64,000 nucleotides of DNA from an uncultured Christensenella sp. (GTDB lineage: Bacteria; Bacillota; Clostridia; Christensenellales; Borkfalkiaceae): assembly GCA_910586245.1 (NCBI GenBank), contig CAJUFY010000002.1:248001-312000 (forward strand), written 5' to 3'. A program made the translations under genes and the position numbers. The notes under the pieces were generated by a model. The model saw only the letters and a program-made list of their open reading frames with translations, ran no database searches and was not told where the DNA came from. Shown here piece by piece: positions 19,026 to 26,840 of this stretch; position 1 is the first letter of the stretch; every line of letters begins with the position of its first letter.

Positions 19026-21752
19026 ATGGGCGTTTCAAAGTCAAGGATTGCTAACGTATCTAAAAATTTAACGATCGGCATAATTTGCCAAATCGTTAAT
19101 TTGGTTGTTAATTTCGTTGCAAGAACGTTTTTTTTGCGTTTGTTGGGTACAGACTATTTGGGCGTAAACGGGTTGTTTACGAATATTTTGTCTGTACTTT
19201 CTTTTGCGGAATTAGGAATAGGACATGCGATCATTGCGGGGATGTATAAGCCGCTGGCGGAAGGCGACGAGAAAAAGTTAGCTTCTTTAATGCGGCTGTA
19301 TAAAAAGACTTATCTGATCATCGGAATCATAATCGCTGTTGCAGGCATTTGCGTAATTCCATTTTTAAATTTTATTATCAAAGAACCTCCGAAAGTTTCG
19401 GAAAACTTAATTCTTCTCTACGTTTTATTCCTTGCGAATACCGTCGTTTCTTATTTTTTCACTTATAAAAAATCGATTGTTACGGCGGATCAAAGAAATT
19501 ATATCATATTGCTGATTACCGAAGTCATTCACTTGATTCAGATTGTGTTGCAATTAGTGTTTTTATTTTTAACGAATAATTACATTGTTTATCTGGTCAT
19601 ACAAATCTGTGCGACGTTGGCGATCAATCTGATTTCATCTCTTGTTGCAAACAAGTTATACCCGTACTTAAAGTCGAAAGCGGATCCTTTACCGAAAGAA
19701 GAATCTAAAAAATTATTCAACGACGTAAAATCGCTTGCAGTGTATAAGTTCGGATCGGTTGTTTTAAACGGAACCGACAATATTTTGGTTTCATCGCTAA
19801 ATACAATCACGAACGTCGGATTAGTGTCCAATTATATGTTATTGAACACGTCTTGCAATGCGATATTGGGCAAAGTAAACGAGGCGTTTACGTCCAGTGT
19901 CGGGAATTTAAATACCAAATCCGATCCTAAAAAACAGCTCGATATCTTTCATAAATTATTTTTTATTACCGCCTGGTTATACGGATTCGTTTCGGTAGGC
20001 TTGTTGTTGGTCACAAAATCCTTTATAACAGCGTGGATCGGTGAAGCGTATCTTCTTGACGATCTTACCGCGCTTGCAATCGTATTGGGGTTTTACGTAA
20101 CGGGTGTGCATTATGCCGCTTACACATACCGAATCACATTGGGGTATTTTTCGAAAGGAAAGATTGCTCCTCTGGCAGCTGCGGTCATCAATATAGGACT
20201 TTCAATAGGCTTTTATTTTTGGTTTGGATTAAGCGGAATCTTTTTTGCTACGCCGATCGCGCGATTGATCACGACGGGAATCGTGGATCCCGTTTTAATT
20301 TATAAAAATACATTTAAAAAGAATCCGATATTTTATTATATCAGATACTTTGTTTATTTCGCAGCATTCGCCGCGATAAGCTACGTTTGCAGTTTGCTTA
20401 TTTCCCTTGTAAACTTGTCGGGCTGGGGCGGAGTATGCGTGCAAATCTTAATCGTGACGGTTACGTTCAACGGAATTATGCTTTTGTTGTTCGGTTGGAC
20501 AAAGACTTTCCGGGGAATCGTAAGGAGCGTAATTTCAGTATTGATGCGTAAGAAAACAAAATCCGTAAAGAAAGTTGAAAGTTATCTTATCAACCGTGAA
20601 AAAACAGGTTGCATGGGTTGCAAAGCCTGCGAAAGCATTTGCCCGAAAAAGTGTATCGGCTTCGAAGCGGATTCCGAAGGCTTTGAATATCCCGTTATTG
20701 ATCATGACGCATGCATCGATTGCGGATTGTGCAAAAAGGTTTGCCCCGTCGATCATGCGGAGTTAAATCCGTCGAGGGGGGGGGAAGCGTACGTCGGCGT
20801 TTACAATGATCTTGAGGTTGTTCAAAAGTCTTCGTCGGGCGGCGCGTTTACCGCTGTTTATGAATATTGTATCGAAAACGGATATATTGTATACGGGGTA
20901 AGGTGGGCGGACGATTTGTCCGTGGAATACAACAGAGCCGTCGACGTTCCCGAGTGCGAAGCGTTTCGAAAATCAAAGTATATTCAAGCTGACACAAATG
21001 ATTGTTTCGATCGCGTCTATACCGATCTTCAAACGTCCAAAGGCGTTTTATTCAGCGGGAATCCGTGCGTATGTTCCGCATTGAAAAATTATCTTAATAT
21101 CAAAAAAGCGGATTTAACTAATTTGTTCATTGTTGATATCGTTTGTCACGGTGTTGTGAACCAGTCTTTGTTCGATCGATATCTGGAGGAACAAAAACAA
21201 ATTGTTAAATACTCTTTTAAAAACAAAGAAAATACAGACACTTCGAGATCTGCAAAATTAACGTATCAAGACGGCAACGACGAGATTCGATTTGTCGAAA
21301 ATGATCCGTATTTACGAGGCTATTATACCAGATTGTTTTACCGCCCCGCTTGCGGTACCTGTATGTATGCAAATCCGCAAAGAGTTTCGGATTTAACGTT
21401 GGGGGATGCTTGGGGTGTACAGGAAATAAAACCGCAGTTCGATCCGCTGAAAGGCTGTTCTTTGGTGTTGGTAAACACTTTAAAAGGCAGCGATTTATTA
21501 AAAAATATTTCTGATCGTTTTATCCCGGAGGAGGTAGATTACAATTGGGCGGTTAATGCCAACGAACAGTTGCACGTACCCACGCATATGCACAAAAACA
21601 GAGGTAAATTTTTTAAGATTTTGGATCAAAAAGGATTTCAAAAATCAGTTTTTCAATGTACGAAAAAACCCGTATCAATGAAATTTAAAGAATTTATTTC
21701 TCCAAAGTTGCCCAAAGGTTTAAAAAAGTTTATTAAAAGAATTATAAAATGA
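19026..21752 (+). CDS. polysaccharide flippase fused to ferredoxin and FrhB-like domain
   Basis: A 908-residue single reading frame combining two proteins normally encoded separately. Residues about 1-505 are a MOP-type flippase (Wzx-like; KNLTIGIICQIVNLVVNFVARTFF at the N-terminus, about 12-14 membrane spans) that would export the lipid-linked repeat unit. After a basic linker, residues about 528-575 hold two 4Fe-4S motifs (CMGCKACESICP, CIDCGLCKKVCP). The rest matches coenzyme F420 hydrogenase/dehydrogenase beta-subunit-like proteins that recur in polysaccharide clusters (SSSGGAFTAVYEY, SGNPCVCSALKNYL, CHGVVNQSLF). A run of nine G bases at 20776-20784 lies between the ferredoxin and FrhB parts. 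The role of the redox part is unknown. Confidence 0.85.
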   Translation: MGVSKSRIANVSKNLTIGIICQIVNLVVNFVARTFFLRLLGTDYLGVNGLFTNILSVLSFAELGIGHAIIAGMYKPLAEGDEKKLASLMRLYKKTYLIIGIIIAVAGICVIPFLNFIIKEPPKVSENLILLYVLFLANTVVSYFFTYKKSIVTADQRNYIILLITEVIHLIQIVLQLVFLFLTNNYIVYLVIQICATLAINLISSLVANKLYPYLKSKADPLPKEESKKLFNDVKSLAVYKFGSVVLNGTDNILVSSLNTITNVGLVSNYMLLNTSCNAILGKVNEAFTSSVGNLNTKSDPKKQLDIFHKLFFITAWLYGFVSVGLLLVTKSFITAWIGEAYLLDDLTALAIVLGFYVTGVHYAAYTYRITLGYFSKGKIAPLAAAVINIGLSIGFYFWFGLSGIFFATPIARLITTGIVDPVLIYKNTFKKNPIFYYIRYFVYFAAFAAISYVCSLLISLVNLSGWGGVCVQILIVTVTFNGIMLLLFGWTKTFRGIVRSVISVLMRKKTKSVKKVESYLINREKTGCMGCKACESICPKKCIGFEADSEGFEYPVIDHDACIDCGLCKKVCPVDHAELNPSRGGEAYVGVYNDLEVVQKSSSGGAFTAVYEYCIENGYIVYGVRWADDLSVEYNRAVDVPECEAFRKSKYIQADTNDCFDRVYTDLQTSKGVLFSGNPCVCSALKNYLNIKKADLTNLFIVDIVCHGVVNQSLFDRYLEEQKQIVKYSFKNKENTDTSRSAKLTYQDGNDEIRFVENDPYLRGYYTRLFYRPACGTCMYANPQRVSDLTLGDAWGVQEIKPQFDPLKGCSLVLVNTLKGSDLLKNISDRFIPEEVDYNWAVNANEQLHVPTHMHKNRGKFFKILDQKGFQKSVFQCTKKPVSMKFKEFISPKLPKGLKKFIKRIIK
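20776..20784 (+). repeat. G9 homopolymer inside coding sequence
   Basis: Nine consecutive G bases encode Arg-Gly-Gly near residues 584-586 of the fused flippase. Gain or loss of one base would stop translation soon after the ferredoxin region while leaving the flippase intact. Confidence 0.9.
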
Positions 21753-22978
21753 AAAGAAGATTATTTAGCGTAATGGTCGGTATCATCATTCTGTTTTTTT
21801 CGGTTGGGTGTGCAAAGAACCAAACGGAAAGTATACCGACCGTTCGGATACAGGAAAATCAAATCGTTCATCTGCTTAATGATTTGAGCGATGAAAACGG
21901 ACGAATTACACGTTCGTTTTCTTTTAAGATAGCGCATATAGAACAGGGGAAAGCAATTTATGTGAGCAGTGCTTCTTTTTCCGATAAAGACGCAAAGAAT
22001 AAAGTTACCGTTCAATTTGTGATCGAAGATTATTATACTTCTCCTGAATATTCTTTTAATACGGATTTTAACCAATTAAAAAAGGCTTGGAGAGTTCCGC
22101 CTCTTTTTACCGAAAGTCCGTTGCTGATTAAAATTCATATTCCGGCTCATAACTTTTTACAAGTAGAGGATTTTTCGATTTGTTATAAAAATACGGAATC
22201 TAAGATTACGAAAATAAATTTAAACGCTCACTTGGGGTTCATGGGGTATGCTCCGGAATGCACGAAAATATCTTGGGAAATTTCAAAAGAATGCGGTTTC
22301 GACACGATTATTATGGTGCCTAAGTTGACAAAAGACGGTGAATTGGTATGTATTCACGACGACACGATCAACAGAACCGCGCGTAAACGGAACGGCAGTG
22401 CCGTAAATAACACTATTTTTGTTTCGGAACTTACTTATCGAGAATTATTATTTTACGATTTTGGACTTTATAAAAATAAAGTTTTCGGGGGCGAAAAAAT
22501 TCCTTTATTAAATGAATTTTTTGAATTTTGTGCGGAAAACGATATTTCTCCGATGCTCAGTTGTCATCCGGAAATCAGTTCGGAGCATTGGAAGAAAATT
22601 GAAAACATGCTTGAAAAGTTGAATTTAATCGAACAGTTAAATGTTAAATCGTTTAATATGAACGAGTTGCATGCCGCATTTCGTATCTTTGGGGACAGAA
22701 TTAAAAGTTATACGCTTGTTGTCGAAAACGCATCGAATTCTTATTTTAGCGCGTTAAGTTCTCTCGGCATAAAAAGTGCAGATCGTTTAAAAGTATTTGT
22801 GGAATATAAATACAGCGATGTCAATAGGACGCTTGTGGAAGAGGCGCATAATTCAGGATTTGAAGTGTCGGTATGGAATGTCCCGCGTATTACGGGAGAA
22901 GATTATGATCTCTTATACCAAATGGGTGTCACGTCGATTACGGAAGACTATAACTGTTGCAATCAATTAAATTGGTAA
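21749..22978 (+). CDS. GDPD-like lipoprotein, probably lacking active-site residues
   Basis: Predicted lipoprotein: basic start MKRR, hydrophobic stretch, and lipobox FSVGC with the lipidated cysteine at residue 21. After about 140 residues of unassigned sequence comes a glycerophosphodiester phosphodiesterase-type TIM barrel (about residues 155-409; TKDGELVCIHDDTINRT). The catalytic HRG is HLG here and the metal-binding E-x-D before the TKDG block is replaced by I-x-V, so hydrolysis is doubtful although the HDD is kept. It overlaps the flippase gene by 4 bp. It may bind glycerol-phosphate-modified glycan outside the cell; that is inference. Confidence 0.75.
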   Translation: MKRRLFSVMVGIIILFFSVGCAKNQTESIPTVRIQENQIVHLLNDLSDENGRITRSFSFKIAHIEQGKAIYVSSASFSDKDAKNKVTVQFVIEDYYTSPEYSFNTDFNQLKKAWRVPPLFTESPLLIKIHIPAHNFLQVEDFSICYKNTESKITKINLNAHLGFMGYAPECTKISWEISKECGFDTIIMVPKLTKDGELVCIHDDTINRTARKRNGSAVNNTIFVSELTYRELLFYDFGLYKNKVFGGEKIPLLNEFFEFCAENDISPMLSCHPEISSEHWKKIENMLEKLNLIEQLNVKSFNMNELHAAFRIFGDRIKSYTLVVENASNSYFSALSSLGIKSADRLKVFVEYKYSDVNRTLVEEAHNSGFEVSVWNVPRITGEDYDLLYQMGVTSITEDYNCCNQLNW

Positions 22979-22990
22979 AATAAAACTTCT

Positions 22991-23019
22991 GTATATCTTG
23001 GTTGTATAATTTATACTGT
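22991..23019 (+). promoter_or_regulatory. possible sigma-E-type promoter of spoIIID
   Basis: GTATATC at 22991-22997 and TATACTGT at 23012-23019 with a 14-bp spacer resemble the sporulation sigma-E pattern (-35 KMATATT, -10 CATACANT) with mismatches. A mother-cell promoter is expected for spoIIID. No good sigma-A match sits at this position. Confidence 0.4.
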
Positions 23020-23046
23020 TTAACGCAAATATACAAAACATATTAT

Positions 23047-23092
23047 CCCTTCTTTCGACATAAATATAAGTATCTTTTGTCGAAAGAGGGGA
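23047..23092 (+). promoter_or_regulatory. leader hairpin and ribosome site of spoIIID
   Basis: Inverted repeat of 14 bp with one mismatch (23047-23060 with 23079-23092, CCCTTCTTTCGACA / TGTCGAAAGAGGGG). The 3' arm contains the AGAGGGG ribosome-binding sequence 6 bases before the ATG at 23098, so the hairpin could mask translation initiation. Confidence 0.5.
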
Positions 23093-23097
23093 TTTTT

Positions 23098-23229
23098 ATG
23101 TGGAAAAATATCGAAGACCGCGTGATTGCATGCGGAGAATATATTGTAAAAACGGGTTGTACGGTGCGCGCCTGTGCCGCTTATCTCGGCGGAAGCAAAT
23201 CTACCGTACATACGGTAGTAACTTATTAG
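23098..23229 (+). CDS. spoIIID: spoIIID, 5' part (gene split by the accessory element)
   Basis: N-terminal part of the mother-cell transcription regulator SpoIIID. The 43 residues start MWKNIEDRV and include IVKTGCTVRACAAYLGGSKSTVH, the helix-turn-helix up to the middle of the recognition helix. After His38 (codon 23209-23211) the sequence leaves the family and stops after TVVTY. The missing remainder, beginning HKDVTERL, lies 30.4 kb downstream at 53627-53797. Joining the two at the shared ACATA gives an uninterrupted 93-residue protein, the length of B. subtilis SpoIIID. ATG 23098 is chosen because AGAGGGG precedes it; the upstream in-frame extension has no family match. In the integrated state this product should not bind DNA normally. 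Confidence 0.9.
   Translation: MWKNIEDRVIACGEYIVKTGCTVRACAAYLGGSKSTVHTVVTY
23208..23212 (+). other. left attachment junction (attL) core
   Basis: ACATA shared with the right junction. Left of it is spoIIID coding sequence; TACCGT and ACGGTA flank the core symmetrically (23202-23207 and 23212-23217), giving the partial dyad expected at a serine recombinase site. Confidence 0.8.
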
Positions 23230-23267
23230 AACGTTTTGTATATTTGTTGAACTAAATAATATATAAA

Positions 23268-23299
23268 GGGCGATTTTATGCATAAATCGCCCTTTTTTA
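23268..23299 (+). terminator. palindromic terminator at the left end of the element
   Basis: GGGCGATTTTATG/CATAAATCGCCC hairpin at 23268-23292 followed by TTTTTT. The same palindrome recurs at 24832-24860, on the other side of the first ATPase gene. Confidence 0.75.
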
Positions 23300-23316
23300 A
23301 TGTATAAAATTCCCCG

Positions 23317-23329
23317 ACCGTTCCAATAA
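23317..23329 (+). repeat. 13-bp copy of the recombinase 3' end sequence
   Basis: ACCGTTCCAATAA occurs here and, in the same orientation, at 53602-53614 within the last codons of the serine recombinase. It may be a relic of a second recombinase end near attL. Confidence 0.6.
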
Positions 23330-23359
23330 ACAATGACTCGATTTGATGGTTTGTAAAAA

Positions 23360-23413
23360 GTTGCTCACTTTTTGTCGAAAATGTTGCTCAATTATATTTA
23401 AAAAAGTTGCTCA
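23360..23413 (+). repeat. three GTTGCTCA direct repeats with 23-bp period
   Basis: GTTGCTCA at 23360-23367, 23383-23390 and 23406-23413. The starts are exactly 23 bp apart, about two helical turns, and the array ends 6 bp before the promoter at 23420. Probable operator array for the downstream ATPase gene. Confidence 0.7.
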
Positions 23414-23419
23414 CTTATA

Positions 23420-23448
23420 TTGACGGCATAGTGTTTCTTTGGTATAAT
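23420..23448 (+). promoter_or_regulatory. sigma-A promoter of the first AAA/DUF4143 gene
   Basis: TTGACG at 23420-23425, 17-bp spacer, TATAAT at 23443-23448. The start codon is 26 bp further on, with AAGGAG before it. Confidence 0.85.
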
Positions 23449-23474
23449 AATTAAAAAAGATAAGGAGATGCGGT

Positions 23475-24764
23475 ATGGGTGTATTAGAGGATAAAAACCA
23501 ATACAAAAGAAGAGTTATTGATGATACGATTGAAACCTACTTGCAGGTTAGCGGAGCTATATGTATAGAGGGACCGAAATGGTGCGGTAAGACTTGGACT
23601 TCGGCATTTCATTCCAACAGTGAGTTTTTGGTTGGAGATCCTTCAAACAATTTTTCAAATAGGCAACTTGCCGAATTGAATCCTTCTATGATTTTGCAAG
23701 GCAATACGCCAAGAATGATTGACGAATGGCAGGAAGTTCCGTCAATATGGGATGCAACAAGAGCCGAAGTAGATAAAAGGCACAAAAAAGGGCAGATTAT
23801 ATTAACGGGTTCGTCCACACCAAAAACAAAAGGTATTATGCATAGCGGAGCCGGTAGAATCGTAAGACTCAGAATGAACACAATGTCTTTATATGAATCC
23901 GGTGATTCTTCAGGTTACGTCAGCTTAAAAAAATTATGCAACGGTAATCTTGGTATGCAGATGTTGGAAGAAACGCCTCTTGTTAAAATAGCGGAATTTA
24001 TTGTACGCGGCGGCTTTCCAGAGAATATTACTGTTAACAGTCAAAAAGCTCATTTAATGCCGAGAGCCTATATGGACAGTGTTATTGAGGAAAATCTGAA
24101 TAACCTCGATGACGGAGTTGAGTATAACAAGCATAAAGCACAGTTGCTTCTGCGTTCTCTTGCAAGGAACGAATCGACAACGGTTTCTGATGCATCATTG
24201 TTAAAAGACATTATCGACCAAGACAATGAGTCGATGAGTAGAAATACGATTGCGAAATATCTCGAAGCATTAAACCGTTTATTCTTGTTTAATAATCAAG
24301 CTCCTTTCTCGCCAAATCTGCGTTCGTCGCTCAGGGTTAAGCAAGCAGAAAAAAGACATTTCTCCGATCCTGCAATGGCGTGTGCATTATTAAATATTAC
24401 AGCAGATAAATTACTTGGAGATTTAAATACCTTCGGTTTCTTATTTGAGGCTTTGGTGGAGCATGACCTTGCCATCTATGCGCAGTCATTCGGAGCGAAA
24501 CAGTTTCATTATCAGGACTATAAAAATAATGAAATAGATGCGGTTATTGAGCTCGAAGATGGCGATTGGTGTGCATTTGAAATAAAACTCGGTGCAAATA
24601 AAATAGATGAGGGTGCGGCAAGCCTTATAAAGACCTGTGCGGATATCGTAGATAATGGAGGTAAAGCGCCTAAAATTATGTGCGTAATATGCGGCTTATC
24701 AAATGCGGCTTATCAAAGGCCTGACGGCGTTTACGTCGTTCCTATCACTGCATTAAAAGATTGA
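23475..24764 (+). CDS. AAA ATPase with DUF4143 domain (copy 1)
   Basis: Cytosolic ATP-binding protein of 429 residues. Walker A GPKWCGKT is at residues 33-40, and the Walker B-like region is around MIDEWQEVP. The sensor-like ILTGSSTPKTKG precedes a C-terminal DUF4143 domain with the conserved GFLFEALVEHDLAIYAQ and a nuclease-like EIDAVIELEDGDWCAFEIKLG tail. Members of this family are common in anaerobe accessory regions and their function is unknown. Two further, divergent copies lie at 28541 and 34576. This copy is monocistronic, between two copies of the same palindrome. Confidence 0.85.
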   Translation: MGVLEDKNQYKRRVIDDTIETYLQVSGAICIEGPKWCGKTWTSAFHSNSEFLVGDPSNNFSNRQLAELNPSMILQGNTPRMIDEWQEVPSIWDATRAEVDKRHKKGQIILTGSSTPKTKGIMHSGAGRIVRLRMNTMSLYESGDSSGYVSLKKLCNGNLGMQMLEETPLVKIAEFIVRGGFPENITVNSQKAHLMPRAYMDSVIEENLNNLDDGVEYNKHKAQLLLRSLARNESTTVSDASLLKDIIDQDNESMSRNTIAKYLEALNRLFLFNNQAPFSPNLRSSLRVKQAEKRHFSDPAMACALLNITADKLLGDLNTFGFLFEALVEHDLAIYAQSFGAKQFHYQDYKNNEIDAVIELEDGDWCAFEIKLGANKIDEGAASLIKTCADIVDNGGKAPKIMCVICGLSNAAYQRPDGVYVVPITALKD

Positions 24765-24831
24765 TTTACTCGCGCATATTGTATATCTCATATCGTAATA
24801 GAAGAAAGATTTGTTGAAATAAAGTATTAAA

Positions 24832-24864
24832 CAGGGCGATTTTATGCATAAATCGCCCTGTTTT
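24832..24864 (+). terminator. palindromic terminator, second copy
   Basis: CAGGGCGATTTTATG/CATAAATCGCCCTG hairpin at 24832-24860 followed by TTTT. It is nearly identical to 23268-23292, and the similarity continues for about 15 bp downstream (TTTTAATGTA.AAAATT), so the flanks of the ATPase gene are a duplicated segment. Confidence 0.75.
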
Positions 24865-24903
24865 AATGTACAAAATTTATTGTGCGTTCAATTTAGTAAT
24901 GTT

Positions 24904-24916
24904 ACGTCTTTATGTC
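24904..24916 (-). repeat. 13-bp inverted copy of the right attachment junction
   Basis: ACGTCTTTATGTC is the exact reverse complement of 53625-53637, which spans the attR core and the first spoIIID bases. It may be a relic of an earlier or secondary integration event. Confidence 0.55.
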
Positions 24917-24974
24917 TTATTTAAGTTTTATTAAAGTAATATTCAAATTCTGATAATGTACAAAGGGTTTTTTC

Positions 24975-25003
24975 TTGCCTATAACATAAAGTTATGTTAT
25001 AAT
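24975..25003 (+). promoter_or_regulatory. promoter with embedded palindromic operator for the XRE/Smr operon
   Basis: TTGCCT at 24975-24980, 17-bp spacer, TATAAT at 24998-25003. A perfect 10-bp-arm palindrome (TATAACATAA-AG-TTATGTTATA, 24980-25001) fills the whole spacer, so a dimeric repressor bound there would block RNA polymerase. The XRE proteins encoded just downstream are natural candidates. Confidence 0.75.
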
Positions 25004-25139
25004 TCTACTATTACTTAATTTGAAATATAAGTTAAAAAAACGTTGTTTAGAAAGTGGGTAGGCACAAAGTTGATTTAATGTGCTATCATTAAGTCATAAA
25101 AACAATTGCTGTGAATGATAATCAAAAGAGGAACTCAAT

Positions 25140-25535
25140 ATGAACTACTATAAAGTTGTTGCAAAGTGTGGACACGTTAGGCGAGGACATTACATAGTCA
25201 AAGATTTTTTTGTAAAAGCTGAAGACGGCAAAAAGGCGGCTTTTAAGGTTCGATATTATCCAAGGGTTAAACATGATTGGAAAGATGCAATTATCTCGGT
25301 CACCTTAATAACTGAAATTGAATTTATTCATGGACGTGAACTGCAAAATCATGATTTATATTTTAAGGTAACAAATTCAACTGAACAGAAATTGTACTGT
25401 GCGATAGACTATGAACAGGTTTTCGATTATCCTGAGTCCGAAAGGAAGAAAAAAGATAAAGACGTTATGTTTTATAACAAGATGGAGAGGATTCAGCAGA
25501 GAGATTTGAGAATGCGTCTTGCGGAAGTGGTTTAA
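25140..25535 (+). CDS. hypothetical protein, first gene of the XRE/Smr operon
   Basis: Not recognised. A 131-residue soluble protein rich in K, Y and D, with a possible metal-binding N-terminal CGHVRRGH (residues 10-17) and an alternating beta-type pattern through residue 90, then a charged helical tail (SERKKKDKD, MERIQQRDLRMRLAEV). It ends one base before the start of the XRE gene that follows, so the two are translated from one transcript. Confidence 0.6.
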   Translation: MNYYKVVAKCGHVRRGHYIVKDFFVKAEDGKKAAFKVRYYPRVKHDWKDAIISVTLITEIEFIHGRELQNHDLYFKVTNSTEQKLYCAIDYEQVFDYPESERKKKDKDVMFYNKMERIQQRDLRMRLAEVV

Positions 25536-26840
25536 ATGAATAAAGAAATAATTGGTAAATTTTTAAGAACGTTACGTAAAGAAAAGAATTTAACCCAAAT
25601 TCAATTATCTAACGAATTGGGCGGCATTTATTCTGATGCTACAATTAGTAAATGGGAGCGCGGCGAATCAATTCCCAATATTGAAGATTTTGAGCTATTA
25701 GCGCATTTTTATGGCGTTAGCATAGATGAAATCTTAAATGGGGAAAGGATTGTCGAAATAAACTTTGATAAAAAATACTTCCTTTCTAATGAACATTGGT
25801 ATCAACAATTTTCGACTAAGGACAATTTATATGAAATCAGAGAAAAGCAAGAACTGGAAATAGAAATACGATTTAAATCACTCTTAAAGAAAATGATAAG
25901 TGAAGGGCTAACATTAAACGAAGATGTAGAGTTTAATTACTTGTTGGAAAACTTTTATACAATTTATACGGATTATGAATCAGATGATGTTGCCGACATC
26001 ATTAAAAATACAAAATTTCAAATCGTAAAAACAGCGTCGTTGATGCATAACTCTTCAGTTGATGAAAAGTTCTGGGAAGTGTATAAGCTTTTTGAGAGTC
26101 ATTTTATTCAAACTATAAAACGAGATGTTTGCAATGCACTTGAAGATGCGGAAAGCATATTGCGTGAGCGTGTTAGTAATCTTGAAATTTTCGAGAAAGA
26201 TATGCTTTTGGCTGCGATACAGGTTGAGAATGTTACGAATGGATATGGAATACAAGATAGAAAAATGGCGGAGTTTAGAAGTGGGCTATCGAGCTTGTAT
26301 GAAAAAACATATAACCGTCCTTATGATGAAGAGCAGTTAACTAAGAATGCAATTAAATTGCTCGTAGAATGTGGTGCAAGACTAAATCCATTACTTTTCG
26401 GCTACCAGCGCAATAATATTATCGAAATTAATATTTTAGATAGGCTTATCGAACTTTATGATAAATTCAAAAAGCCGATAGTAATTCCCGTGTATGAGGA
26501 ACAGGTATATAATTTTTATGAAGTGGATAACACACCCAAAAACCGGAAGAAACGGGGGTATGATAATGCAGATGAACTTTTGGATGAAGCGGAGTATAAC
26601 GATTTAGAGCGTAGATTGTATCGCGGCGAGCTCATTTTGAAAAAAGTTGTTCCCGAGTGGGTTGGCGGTCAAACTGAAGAGGAGATGATAAAGTATATGT
26701 GGTCAATTATTTGCGATTTGTCGTTAAAAGATTATCTGTTGGCGAGAGACGAACGCATGACAAACGAAATGGTTAACCGATTAGATGAGGTTTCGTTGGA
26801 AGATATCAGGCGAGAGTATTTCATAAGGAGAGATATATGA
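25536..26840 (+). CDS. XRE-family regulator with long C-terminal domain
   Basis: 434 residues. The helix-turn-helix of the Xre/Cro type spans about residues 8-64 (LRKEKNLTQIQLSNEL, then ATISKWERGESIPN). The remaining 370 residues are helical and charged, without a motif I recognise. It starts immediately after the preceding stop and overlaps the next XRE gene by 4 bp. Likely represses its own operon through the palindrome at 24980; that is inference. Confidence 0.8.
   Translation: MNKEIIGKFLRTLRKEKNLTQIQLSNELGGIYSDATISKWERGESIPNIEDFELLAHFYGVSIDEILNGERIVEINFDKKYFLSNEHWYQQFSTKDNLYEIREKQELEIEIRFKSLLKKMISEGLTLNEDVEFNYLLENFYTIYTDYESDDVADIIKNTKFQIVKTASLMHNSSVDEKFWEVYKLFESHFIQTIKRDVCNALEDAESILRERVSNLEIFEKDMLLAAIQVENVTNGYGIQDRKMAEFRSGLSSLYEKTYNRPYDEEQLTKNAIKLLVECGARLNPLLFGYQRNNIIEINILDRLIELYDKFKKPIVIPVYEEQVYNFYEVDNTPKNRKKRGYDNADELLDEAEYNDLERRLYRGELILKKVVPEWVGGQTEEEMIKYMWSIICDLSLKDYLLARDERMTNEMVNRLDEVSLEDIRREYFIRRDI

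Larger units (their letters stand above)
24765..25139 (+). other. intergenic region with terminator, att-like relic and promoter/operator
   Basis: No gene seen. It holds, in order, the second copy of the palindromic terminator, a 13-bp reverse-complement match to the right attachment junction, and a promoter overlapped by a perfect palindrome, each listed separately. The remaining 135 bp before the next start codon are AT-rich leader, with AAGAGG about 9 bases before the ATG at 25140. Confidence 0.7.

Noticed and set aside
23360..23413. CRISPR-like repeats
   Set aside because: Only three 8-bp repeats with 15-bp gaps, no spacers of normal size and no cas genes; an operator array fits better.
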